A stretch of 64,000 nt of DNA from JTS-RE94 sp041750795 (GTDB taxonomy: Bacteria; Planctomycetota; Planctomycetia; Pirellulales; PALSA-1355): assembly GCA_041750795.1 (NCBI GenBank), contig JBGSYQ010000064.1, positions 18,664-82,663 on the forward strand, read 5' to 3'. Positions within the stretch are counted from its first letter, which is position 1. Every line of letters starts with the position of its first letter. A model generated the notes under the pieces. The model saw only the letters and a program-made list of their open reading frames with translations. It was not told the origin of the DNA and did no database searches. Below, one piece after another: positions 8,803 to 17,169 of the stretch. The translations under genes were made by a program, and so were the position numbers.

Positions 8803-8829
8803 ACAGCCCGTCGAAGAACTCGACGGGCC
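8803..8829. repeat. R1-type hairpin just after the FHA-EAL stop codon
   Basis: CCCGTCGA and TCGACGGG form a perfect 8-bp stem around AGAAC, placed right behind the stop codon of the minus-strand FHA-EAL gene. The unit starts CAGCCCGTCGAAGAA, matching the CAGCCTGTTGAAGAA start of the R1 repeats near 45.9 and 57.7 kb. Where bases differ (C/T, G/A), the opposite arm changes too, so pairing is kept. It may act as a transcription terminator. Confidence 0.65.
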
Positions 8830-8830
8830 G

Positions 8831-9916
8831 CTAGATAGCCGCGGGCTGTGTGGCGGGGGCGGGCTTGCCGTAGTGATAGCCTTGCGCCAGATCGAAGCCG
8901 AGCTGCGCGCAGACGTCGCCTTCGGCCTGGCACTCGATGCCTTCGGCCAGCACCCGCACGCCCAGGTCGTGTGCCATGCGGACCAGCGTCTCCAGCATCT
9001 GCTGACGTTGAGCGGTCCCCTTGTGAATGTCGCGCACCAGGCCGATATCGAACTTCAAGCAATCGGGCGGAACCTCGATCAGGTCGACGAGCCGGGCCTG
9101 GCCCGCGCCAAAGTCGTCGTACGCAAGCTGAATGTCCAACTCCTTGAGCGACCGGTGAAGCGCGAGCATCCTCTCCAAGTCGGTGATCGCGGCCTCGTGG
9201 ATCTCGAGCGTCAGCGGCACGTTCGGCGCCACCTCACGCAGCTCGACGAGCGACTCGACAAGTCCTTCCTCGGACAATTCCGCCGGGTGCGTGTTTAGAA
9301 AAAGGTTCGAGCCATCCGCCAGGTCCAGACCTTGCCGCACGCCTTCGTGACGAAACAGCCGGCTCAACGCGGATTCCAGCTTCAGCCGCGCCGCCACGGT
9401 AAACATCTGGGCCGGACTGCGCAGCCCGTCCAGCGAACTGCGAGCCAGCACTTCATAGCCGACAGTCCCGCCCTCCGTCAGGTCGACGATCGGCTGATAG
9501 AAAGGCGTGGCTGCACCGGGCGTGAACAGCTTGTCGAATTGACCGATCGACCACACCCAGTCGTTCGCATCGACCTGCATCGTCATGCCGGCATCGGCGG
9601 CCGACTGATTGGCGAGTCGAAACTCTTGATTGGCAAAGTGTACGACGTCGCCGTGCGCCAGCGGCGTATCGCATTGGATTTGATTGCCGTTGACGAACGT
9701 GCCGTTGCGACTGCCCAGGTCGCGGAGCACGAGCTTGCCCCCTTGCTCCCGGATTTCCGCGTGATCCTTCGATACCCCGACCCCCGTCAGACAGAACGAC
9801 GCGCCGGCGCGGCGGCCGATGCGAAACGGCAGCGTATTGATGGACACCTGTCGCAAGCTGGGAGGATCGCCCACAAGCCCTTCCAAGTACCAGGAGGAGG
9901 TCGGCCGTGATTCCAT
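8831..9916 (-). CDS. FHA-EAL protein (predicted cyclic-di-GMP phosphodiesterase)
   Basis: 361 residues, soluble. The FHA domain spans about residues 25-105 (GRRAG, VSKDHAEI, LGSRNGTFVNG), a phosphothreonine-binding fold. The EAL domain covers about 135-350. Its catalytic set looks complete: E155 in EVLAR, N208, E238 in LEIHE, D267-D268 in DDFGAG, K288, E325 in AEGIE, and Q345 in QGYHYG. That predicts hydrolysis of cyclic-di-GMP. The start is set where the FHA domain leader begins (MESRPTSSW); upstream codons add a non-homologous tail. It lies 217 bases downstream of a Ser/Thr kinase gene on the same strand, which suggests the kinase provides the phosphothreonine the FHA domain reads. Confidence 0.88.
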   Translation of the reverse strand: MESRPTSSWYLEGLVGDPPSLRQVSINTLPFRIGRRAGASFCLTGVGVSKDHAEIREQGGKLVLRDLGSRNGTFVNGNQIQCDTPLAHGDVVHFANQEFRLANQSAADAGMTMQVDANDWVWSIGQFDKLFTPGAATPFYQPIVDLTEGGTVGYEVLARSSLDGLRSPAQMFTVAARLKLESALSRLFRHEGVRQGLDLADGSNLFLNTHPAELSEEGLVESLVELREVAPNVPLTLEIHEAAITDLERMLALHRSLKELDIQLAYDDFGAGQARLVDLIEVPPDCLKFDIGLVRDIHKGTAQRQQMLETLVRMAHDLGVRVLAEGIECQAEGDVCAQLGFDLAQGYHYGKPAPATQPAAI

Positions 9917-10133
9917 GTCGATGCTGCCTCGGCGCAAAGGTGCAGATGTGTCGTGCGATCGGAGGAATCCCTCCAAGAAATAGCCTAGCTCGCCCCGCGG
10001 CGCGCACAACGGCGCGATCGCTACGACCGCCACGATTGCACCGAAGAATCGGCGTCCAGGAAGACGTCGAGTGCTGGCGCGGCGAAAACGGTCGCCGCGC
10101 GCTCTCGAACCGCCGGCAGCAAAACCCAGCGCC

Positions 10134-12599
10134 CTACTGTTCCGGTGCCGACCAGTGGTCGCCCCAGCCGGCGTAGAGGTCGGCCAGAAACTGCTGCCAT
10201 GCCTCTTTGGTGCGCGACGGCGGAAACGGCTGCGGAGCCTCGGGCCGCACGGCCTCCCACACCACGTCGAACTGGGCCTCGTCCTTGATCTGGCCGATGC
10301 GCGGCGTCTTATAAGCGTGCCGCGTGGCAGGGTCGATGCGCAGCGGGCCTTCGGGCGCCGCCATGTGTTGCTCGAGGATCTTCTGCCGAATCACCCGCAC
10401 GTCGTCGGTTTTCGCCTCCTCGACGGCGTTGGCCCAGAGCTTCACGCCGACGTAGGCCGCTTCCATCGGATCGGTGACCACGCGCTGCGGACTGTAGCTC
10501 TTGTGAAACCGATCGACGAAGCCGATGTTCTCGGCCGAATCGATCGACTGAAAATAGTTCCAGGCCGCATAGTCGCCGACCATTTGTGACACGTTCATCA
10601 ACCGCAGCTCTTGCTCGCCGATGCTGAAGGAGATGGTGGGCAACTGCTCCGGAGTAATGCCGGCAGCGCGCAGCTCCTTGAAAAAAGGAATATTTGAGCT
10701 GCCGTTGATCGTGTTGACGATCACGTCGGCGCGGCTGGACAGGATCTGCTCGACGATCGGCTTGACGTCGAAGCTGCCCAACGGCAGATAAGCCTCGCCG
10801 ACGACCTCGGCGTTCATTTCATCCAACGTATCGTTGATGATGGCGTTGGCCGCTCGCGGAAATACATAGTCGGAGCCCACCAGAAAGAAACGCCGCTTGC
10901 CCAGAAAGGCAAACGCCCAGCGTATGGCCGGAATGATCTGTTGATTCGGCGTGGCGCCCAGGTAGAGAACGTTCGGAGACTCTTCCAGGCCTTCGTACTG
11001 GACCGGATACACGAGCAAACCGTCGTGACGCTCGAATATGGGCACCACGGTCTTGCGACTGGCCGACGTCCAGCAGCCGAACACCGTGCTGATCTTGTCC
11101 TCGTTGAGCAGTCGACGCGCTTCGCGCGCGAACACCTCGGGGTCGGATCGTCCATCGCGCACCACGGCCTCGACCGGCCGCCCCAGCACGCCGCCGGCTT
11201 CGTTCAACTCGTCCACCGCCAACAGCGCAGCGTCCACGACGGGCGACTCGCTCTCGGCCATGGTGCCGGTGATCGAGTGCAGGATGCCGATGCGGATCGG
11301 CGGGCCCGTCGGAACCGGCGCTGCGGCGGGCAAAACGCCGGCAACGGAAGCTGCCGACGCAACCGCCGAATCGGACGGCGGCCGCCGCAAGAACCATGCA
11401 AACGCCCCCACTGCCAAGAGCACCGCGACTGCGGTGGCTGCCCCCAACAACAAGCCGACGGATTTGGACTGTCGCGGCGCATGGCTCGGCTGTGCCATCG
11501 GCGGCGGCATCAGGGGCTGTGCGTGCGTGCCCGATTGGCTGGGCAGCGTGACGTTGACGCCCGAAACCGTGGCTAGCAGCGCCTCGAGATCGGCCAGCAT
11601 TTCGCCGGCGTGCTGATAGCGGTCTTCCGGCAGCTTGGCCATGGCCCGCGCCACGATCTGCGTGCAGGCCGCGGGAATGCGCGAATTAATGGCGCGCGGA
11701 TCGAGGGACGGCCCGTTGCAGTGTGCGTACATCACCTGCACGATGCTGCCCATGCTGTCGTAGGGATTGATGCCCGTGAGCATGCAGTAGTAGGTGGCGC
11801 CGAGCGAATAGATGTCGCTGCGATGATCGATCGGACGGGCCTCGCACTGCTCGGGACTCATGAAGTAGGGAGTGCCGACGATCTTGCCGGCCTGGGTCAC
11901 TTGGCGCGCATGATCGATTGCCTGCCGGGCGAGCCCGAAGTCGGCGATCTTGATCGTGGCGTCTTGCGTGTACAGCAGATTGGCCGGCTTGATATCGCGA
12001 TGAACCATGCCGGCGGCATTGGCGGCCGCCAATCCGCGGCAAGCGTCGGCCGTGACGCGCGTGGCGTCGTACACGGACAGGTGGCCGGTTCGCTCCATCT
12101 GATCGGCGACGCTGCCGCCACTGACGTACTCCATCACCAGGTAGTAGTGCTCGCCCTCTTGCCCCACCTCATAGATTGCCACGGTGTTGGGATGGTTGAG
12201 CTTGCCGGCCGCTTTGGCCTCCGAAAGAAATCGTTGCAGGTTGACCGAGTTCTCTGAGACCAGGTCGGGCAACAACTTGACGGCGACTTCGCGGTCGATC
12301 ACCTCGTCGTAGCCGCGGTACACCACGCCCATGCCGCCCACGCCCAGCACGCCACGAATCTCATACCGCCCGAGGCGCTTGCAGACCCAGGCATCGATCG
12401 CAGCTTGCCGCGATTCGCCGCCGACCGTGGGCGAGCGCGACGAGGTGTCGCTCGACAGGTACTGCGTCTCCCCCAGCGTGTCCTCGCTCGACGGCAGATC
12501 GGGCGGTGAAGCGGCAGGCGCATCGGGCGCATCGGGCGCGCGATTCGGCTGCGGATCGGCGCCGGGAGGTGTCGGATCGGGACGGTTCGTGGCCGCCAT
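10134..12599 (-). CDS. Transmembrane Ser/Thr kinase fused to a urea/amide-type periplasmic binding protein
   Basis: 821 residues. A Pro/Asp-rich N-tail (1-75) precedes a Hanks-type kinase (about 80-343): glycine loop GVGGMGVVY, K108 in AVKLL, HRDIKPANLL with D202, DFG at 220-222, and SPE in the activation segment. One transmembrane helix follows at about 381-404. Residues about 434-821 match the substrate-binding proteins of urea/short-chain amide ABC transporters (UrtA/AmiC/FmdD type): 'RIGILHSITGTMAESE', 'AAVDELNEAGG'-like text, 'FGCWTSASRKTV', 'VQYEGLEESPN', 'WNYFQSI'. Topology puts the kinase inside and the binding domain outside, so it should be a ligand-sensing receptor kinase. The ligand is inferred from family resemblance only. 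Confidence 0.9.
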   Translation of the reverse strand: MAATNRPDPTPPGADPQPNRAPDAPDAPAASPPDLPSSEDTLGETQYLSSDTSSRSPTVGGESRQAAIDAWVCKRLGRYEIRGVLGVGGMGVVYRGYDEVIDREVAVKLLPDLVSENSVNLQRFLSEAKAAGKLNHPNTVAIYEVGQEGEHYYLVMEYVSGGSVADQMERTGHLSVYDATRVTADACRGLAAANAAGMVHRDIKPANLLYTQDATIKIADFGLARQAIDHARQVTQAGKIVGTPYFMSPEQCEARPIDHRSDIYSLGATYYCMLTGINPYDSMGSIVQVMYAHCNGPSLDPRAINSRIPAACTQIVARAMAKLPEDRYQHAGEMLADLEALLATVSGVNVTLPSQSGTHAQPLMPPPMAQPSHAPRQSKSVGLLLGAATAVAVLLAVGAFAWFLRRPPSDSAVASAASVAGVLPAAAPVPTGPPIRIGILHSITGTMAESESPVVDAALLAVDELNEAGGVLGRPVEAVVRDGRSDPEVFAREARRLLNEDKISTVFGCWTSASRKTVVPIFERHDGLLVYPVQYEGLEESPNVLYLGATPNQQIIPAIRWAFAFLGKRRFFLVGSDYVFPRAANAIINDTLDEMNAEVVGEAYLPLGSFDVKPIVEQILSSRADVIVNTINGSSNIPFFKELRAAGITPEQLPTISFSIGEQELRLMNVSQMVGDYAAWNYFQSIDSAENIGFVDRFHKSYSPQRVVTDPMEAAYVGVKLWANAVEEAKTDDVRVIRQKILEQHMAAPEGPLRIDPATRHAYKTPRIGQIKDEAQFDVVWEAVRPEAPQPFPPSRTKEAWQQFLADLYAGWGDHWSAPEQ

Positions 12600-12946
12600 G
12601 CACGCACTCGTAAAGGTCTGAGTTGGATTGCAGCGCCGGTGCCGCCAGCCTTTCGAGATCCGGCGGCCGCAGCAAGCGTTCAACGCCGACAAATCATTGG
12701 AAAAATCCTGCTGCAATCGGTACGCCAAGTATAGCGTGCATCGGCCGATCGGGCGATGACGGCTCGCCGCACCTTGACGGCTCGCCCGCGAACACTCGTC
12801 GCCGCTAATATGACTACGACAGAAGTCCCGCTATGTGCGGGATGCGCCAGGAAAATGGTCGGCCTGTAGCGGAAGTTGCTATCGTGCGGGCGGTGGGCCA
12901 CTATGATGAGACCACTGTCTGCGAAAACCGGGACGATCCACCGCCG
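12600..12946. other. Divergent intergenic region
   Basis: 347 bases between the minus-strand kinase and the plus-strand PLP enzyme. Read toward the kinase, TATACT (12728-12733) could be a -10 box, with no good -35. An in-frame ATG at 12833 would extend the PLP enzyme by 38 residues, but that sequence has no family character. No RNA gene or repeat seen. Confidence 0.4.
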
Positions 12947-14173
12947 ATGTCACACTCCGCCGCTAGCTCCGCCGAGTCCGATCGGGCCTCCGGCCCCTGG
13001 ACGATGGATGCCCCACCGGGCGCCGAAACCGTGGTCAACGGGCGGCGCGTCCTCTACTTTGCCGGCACCGGTTACCTCGGCCTGCAGTCGCACCCCGCAC
13101 TGGTTGCCGCAGCTCACGACGCGCTGGCGCGATTCGGCATCCACACCGCCACCAGCCGCAACGGCTATGGCACTTGCCCCCCGGTGCGCGAGGTGGAGCG
13201 GCGCGCGGCCGAATGGCTCGGGGTCGAGGACGCCGTCTACCTGGTGAGCGGCTACGCTGGCAACACGGCCGTGACGGCCACCTTGTCGGGCACGATCGAC
13301 TGCGCGCTGATCGACGAGCATGCGCACGAATCGCTCTACGAGTCGATGCGCAGCCTTGAGTCGCTCGCACAGCCGCCCATCGTGTTTCGACATTGCGACG
13401 CGGAACATCTCGGCCAACTGCTCGCGCGGCACGCCTCCGCTGGCCAGCGTCCCTTGGTATTGACCGACGGGCTATTCGCCGTGAGTGGTCACCTGGCGCC
13501 GTTGGACCGTTATCTGCAAGTACTCCAACAATTCAACGGCGCGGCGCTGTTGGTCGACGACGCGCACGGGCTTGGCGTCTTGGGAGCGGCGGGGCGAGGC
13601 AGCATGGAACTTGCCGGCGTAACGCCGGAAACCGTGAATCGCGAAATCGACGAGATCGCAACCGGGCCGCGCGTGTACCACACGGCCACGCTCAGCAAGG
13701 CCATTGGTGGCCACGGGGGTGTGGTGGCTGGCTCCCGCAAGTTCCTCGACCGCGTGCGCAACGCCAGTGGTTGGTTCCGCGGGTCCAGCGCGCCGGCGGC
13801 CCCCGTTGCGGCAGCAACGTCCAAAGGGTTGGAGCTGGCCATGGCAATGCCCTCGCTGCGAGAGTCGCTGGGACGGAACGTGCTCCAACTGCGGCGGGCG
13901 CTTGGGGAACTGGGGCTGCCCGTCGAATCGAGTCCAGCGCCAATCGTGGGACTGCGACTGGCAAGCGCTGCCGCGATGCAGCAAGTACACCGACGGCTGG
14001 CCGAGGCGGACGTCCTGATCGGTTATACCCGCGACTATGCCGGCGCCGGACCCGATGGTATGCTGCGAATCGCCGTGTTCGCCACCCACACGCCCCAGAT
14101 GGTCGAGCGACTGATTGCCGCGCTGCGAGAAGCTTTACTTCGCACTGGGCTAGACGAGGTGCACCGAACGTGA
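12947..14173 (+). CDS. PLP-dependent alpha-oxoamine synthase-like aminotransferase (AONS/KBL type)
   Basis: 408 residues, fold type I. Landmarks: 'YFAGTGYLGLQSHP' (34-50), 'SGYAGNTAVT' (101-110), 'IDEHAHESL' (122-130), the cofactor Asp in 'VDDAHGLG' (203-210) and the Schiff-base lysine K251 in 'TLSKAIGGHGG'. This is the pattern of 8-amino-7-oxononanoate synthase and glycine C-acetyltransferase, which condense an acyl-CoA with an amino acid. No other biotin gene is nearby, so a biotin role is not supported. Its stop overlaps the GTG of the next gene (GTGA), indicating coupled expression with a serine hydrolase. Confidence 0.85.
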   Translation: MSHSAASSAESDRASGPWTMDAPPGAETVVNGRRVLYFAGTGYLGLQSHPALVAAAHDALARFGIHTATSRNGYGTCPPVREVERRAAEWLGVEDAVYLVSGYAGNTAVTATLSGTIDCALIDEHAHESLYESMRSLESLAQPPIVFRHCDAEHLGQLLARHASAGQRPLVLTDGLFAVSGHLAPLDRYLQVLQQFNGAALLVDDAHGLGVLGAAGRGSMELAGVTPETVNREIDEIATGPRVYHTATLSKAIGGHGGVVAGSRKFLDRVRNASGWFRGSSAPAAPVAAATSKGLELAMAMPSLRESLGRNVLQLRRALGELGLPVESSPAPIVGLRLASAAAMQQVHRRLAEADVLIGYTRDYAGAGPDGMLRIAVFATHTPQMVERLIAALREALLRTGLDEVHRT

Positions 14174-15888
14174 AAGTACGACGAGCCTACCGAAAGTGGT
14201 TGTTCTGCCTGAGTTGCACGTGCCTGCTGATCCTCGCGCCGTGGGGCGCGACGACCGCGGCGCTCGACCTGGATTCCGCCAAGGCTCGCTATGCCGCGAT
14301 CGTCGAGGCAGAGCTTGCCCGCGACGTTGCACCAGGGGTGTCGGTGGCGTGGATCGTCGACGGCCAGACCGTACACGCGGCCGGCTATGGGCTGGCCGAT
14401 CGGCGCGCCAACATCCCGGCGACCGCCGACGCGATTTACCGGGCGGGTTCGATTTCCAAGCTGTTCAATGCCTTGGCGGCCGTGCAATTGGTCGAGCAAG
14501 GCCAGCTCGACCTGGACGCGCCGATCGAGCAGGCCCTGCCCGAGTTTCGAATCGTTGTGCCGTTTGCCAATGCCGGGCCGATTACGGCGCGGCAGTTGTT
14601 GTGTCACCGTTCGGGCATGATTCGCGAGTCGCCCGTCGGCGGATATCTGGACAACCGGCAACCCACGGTGCAGGCGACGATCGCCAGCGTGGGCGATTGC
14701 GTGCTGGTCAATCCGCCGAACACGAAGACGCGCTATTCGAACGTCGGACCGACGATCGTCGGCCGCGCGATCGAAGTGCAGACAGGCCGTGATTACGCCG
14801 ACTATCAGCAACAGCACGTTCTGGGGCCCCTTGGCATGGCCAGCTCGGCCTGGCGGATGAACGACGCGCTGCGGCCTCGGCTGGCCAAGGGCGAGATGCG
14901 CGTGGCGTGCGGCAACGATATCTTCAGCTATGAACCCGCGCCCGAGTTCGAGTTGGGGACGCTTCCCGCGGGCAACCTCTACACCACGGCACCCGACCTG
15001 GCTCGCTTTGCCAGCTTCGTCATGGGAAGCGCGTCCAGGTCGGAATTATCGCCACCGCTGGTGAAACGAGAATCGCTGGACCTGATGCTCCGTGTGCAGT
15101 TGACGAACGACGGCACCGGATTCGGCCTGGGATTCTTCGTGAATCGGTATCGCGGGCACAAAACGGCGCAGCACATGGGCGCCGTTTATGGATTCACGAC
15201 GTCGATCGTGGTGTTGCCTGCTGAGCGAATCGGCGTAGTGGTCTTGTCGAATGTCGATATCGGGATGGCGCCGGTGCGGCGGCTGAGCGAGGCGGCGCTC
15301 GACCTGCTGCTGGAGGCCGTGCTCGGCGAAACTCCGCCAACACCGCCAGCAACCGTGGAACTCGCCAGCGAAAACCTGGCCGAGTTCGTCGGCGATTATG
15401 AGTCCGAGAGCTATTGGGCCCGAACGTTCGTTGAGCACGGCAAGCTGCGCTGCCTGCTCTCGGGCCAGCGCCTCGACCTTACACCCGTGGGGCCCACCAG
15501 GTTTCTGGCCGATGGCCGGATGATGTCGCAAAGCGAGTTTGAGTTTCAGCGAAACGGAAATGGAATCGTCGCGGCGCTCAAGGCGGCGGGACAGTCATTT
15601 CGCCGTGTCGATCCCAACCAGGTGCCCGCCGCGCCGGCGGGTTGGCGGCGTCTACTGGGCAGCTATGGCCTGCGGTTCATCCCGCTGATCGTTTCCATAC
15701 GCCACGGTCACCTGTATGCGTCGGTGGAAAACGAGTACGACTATCGTTTGACGCCGGTCAACCGCGTCACCTTCGCTTTGCCGAGCGGCATGTACAGCGA
15801 CGAGCAGATTGTGTTCCAGGAGGATGCAGCGGGTAACGTGGCAGGCGTCGTGATGGCCAACATGGTTCTGCCGCGGCGCGACGACTGA
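14170..15888 (+). CDS. Secreted serine beta-lactamase-fold hydrolase (class C/CubicO type)
   Basis: 572 residues, GTG start overlapping the previous stop. A signal peptide covers about 1-32. The catalytic S-x-x-K is SISK (94-97), the second motif is Y-S-N in 'TKTRYSNVGP', and 'QHMGAVYGF' supplies the H-x-G third motif. The family (PF00144) includes penicillin-binding proteins, esterases and D-aminopeptidases. A C-terminal extension of about 200 residues after the hydrolase domain looks beta-rich and lipocalin-like, as in many CubicO relatives. Coupling to an oxoamine synthase could mean it processes that enzyme's product, but this is only inference. Confidence 0.85.
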   Translation: MKVRRAYRKWLFCLSCTCLLILAPWGATTAALDLDSAKARYAAIVEAELARDVAPGVSVAWIVDGQTVHAAGYGLADRRANIPATADAIYRAGSISKLFNALAAVQLVEQGQLDLDAPIEQALPEFRIVVPFANAGPITARQLLCHRSGMIRESPVGGYLDNRQPTVQATIASVGDCVLVNPPNTKTRYSNVGPTIVGRAIEVQTGRDYADYQQQHVLGPLGMASSAWRMNDALRPRLAKGEMRVACGNDIFSYEPAPEFELGTLPAGNLYTTAPDLARFASFVMGSASRSELSPPLVKRESLDLMLRVQLTNDGTGFGLGFFVNRYRGHKTAQHMGAVYGFTTSIVVLPAERIGVVVLSNVDIGMAPVRRLSEAALDLLLEAVLGETPPTPPATVELASENLAEFVGDYESESYWARTFVEHGKLRCLLSGQRLDLTPVGPTRFLADGRMMSQSEFEFQRNGNGIVAALKAAGQSFRRVDPNQVPAAPAGWRRLLGSYGLRFIPLIVSIRHGHLYASVENEYDYRLTPVNRVTFALPSGMYSDEQIVFQEDAAGNVAGVVMANMVLPRRDD

Positions 15889-15916
15889 TCGAATCAGCGC
15901 GCCCCCCTGCTCTGGC

Positions 15917-17098
15917 ATGCAAACTCTCATTTCCAGCGACGACGCCTGGCTGCTGTGGTCCGTAATCCTGGCCGGCGTGGCGCTGAGCATCTATCTCGAG
16001 CAAACCTTCACTTGGGCCGCCAGGCTGAGCGGGCCGGTGTTGGCGCTGCTGATGGCGATGGTGCTGGCCAACTTGCGGATTATGCCGCCCGCGTCGCCGG
16101 TGTACGACACGGTGCAAGACAGCCTGGTGCCGCTGGCGCTGCCGTTGTTGTTGTTCCGCGCCAATGTATTTCACATCGTGCGCTCGACCGGCTGGCTGTT
16201 CGTGGCGTTCAACCTGGCAGGTGTCGGCACGGTGGCAGGCGCCATCACTGCCGGCGCGGCATTGCACCGCTCGGTGGAGCACACGCCCGAGGTGGCCGCC
16301 ATCATGACGGGCAGCTATATCGGCGGCGGCGTAAATTTCTTTGCCGTCAAGCAATCCTATCAATTGAGCGAGAACGTGACCGGGCCCCTGCTGGTGGCCG
16401 ACAACTTCATCATGGCCGGGATGTTCGTCACGCTGCTGCTGATCTGCGGCAGTCGCTGGGCGCGGCGATGGTATCCGCACCCGCACACGGCCGACGCCGT
16501 CGACAGCCGCAAGCTGGCGGCCGAGCATTGGCGCGCCAAGGAAATCTCGCTGTTGGATATCGCCGCCGCAATGGCCATTGCCGTGGCTGTGGTCACACTC
16601 GCCCAGTGGTCGTCGTCGTGGCTCGCGCATGCCTTGGGCAACTCTACGGTCGGGCAGATTGCCGGCAATCGATTCATTCACATCACGGCCTGGTCGACAC
16701 TGCTGGCCACGACGTGCGGTTCGATCTTGTCGCGCATTCGCGGCGCGGACGAGATCGGCGCGTATTTGTTGTACGTCTTTCTGTTCGTGATCGGCCTGCC
16801 CGCCGACTTGCGACAGGTGATCCTGCACGTGCCCCTGCTGTTCGCGTTCTGCCTGATCATGGCCCTGGTGAACCTGATCGTGACGTTCGCCGCCGGAAAG
16901 CTGCTGCGGCTGAACCTGGAACACGTGGCGCTGGCGGTCAACGCCACGCTGGGCGGACCGACGTCGGCCGCCGCCATGGCCATTGCCATGGGCTGGTCGA
17001 AGCTGGTGCTGCCCGCGCTGCTGGTGGGGATTTGGGGATACTCGATCGGCACCGCCGTGGGACTGACCGTGGGCGAGATGCTGCGGGCGTGGCTCTGA
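15917..17098 (+). CDS. DUF819 (YjcL-type) multi-pass membrane protein
   Basis: 393 residues with about ten to twelve hydrophobic segments. 'MTGSYIGGGVNFFAVKQSY' near residue 137 and 'LGGPTSAAAMAIAMGW' near 355 are conserved patches of the DUF819 family, whose two pseudo-repeats and Gly-rich re-entrant regions suggest an ion or solute transporter. No substrate has been recognised. It follows the serine hydrolase after 28 bases on the same strand, so it may belong to the same unit and move its product or substrate. It converges with the J-domain gene. Confidence 0.8.
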   Translation: MQTLISSDDAWLLWSVILAGVALSIYLEQTFTWAARLSGPVLALLMAMVLANLRIMPPASPVYDTVQDSLVPLALPLLLFRANVFHIVRSTGWLFVAFNLAGVGTVAGAITAGAALHRSVEHTPEVAAIMTGSYIGGGVNFFAVKQSYQLSENVTGPLLVADNFIMAGMFVTLLLICGSRWARRWYPHPHTADAVDSRKLAAEHWRAKEISLLDIAAAMAIAVAVVTLAQWSSSWLAHALGNSTVGQIAGNRFIHITAWSTLLATTCGSILSRIRGADEIGAYLLYVFLFVIGLPADLRQVILHVPLLFAFCLIMALVNLIVTFAAGKLLRLNLEHVALAVNATLGGPTSAAAMAIAMGWSKLVLPALLVGIWGYSIGTAVGLTVGEMLRAWL

Positions 17099-17169
17099 CG
17101 GCGTGGCTATGACAACGGGCCGAGGGCGACGCTCCGGCGAGAATCCCGCGCGGCTGCGTTTTCGCAATG

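Noticed and set aside
12947..14173. The oxoamine synthase as biotin-pathway bioF
   Set aside because: No bioA, bioB or bioD neighbour, and the family also includes several other acyl-CoA condensing enzymes.
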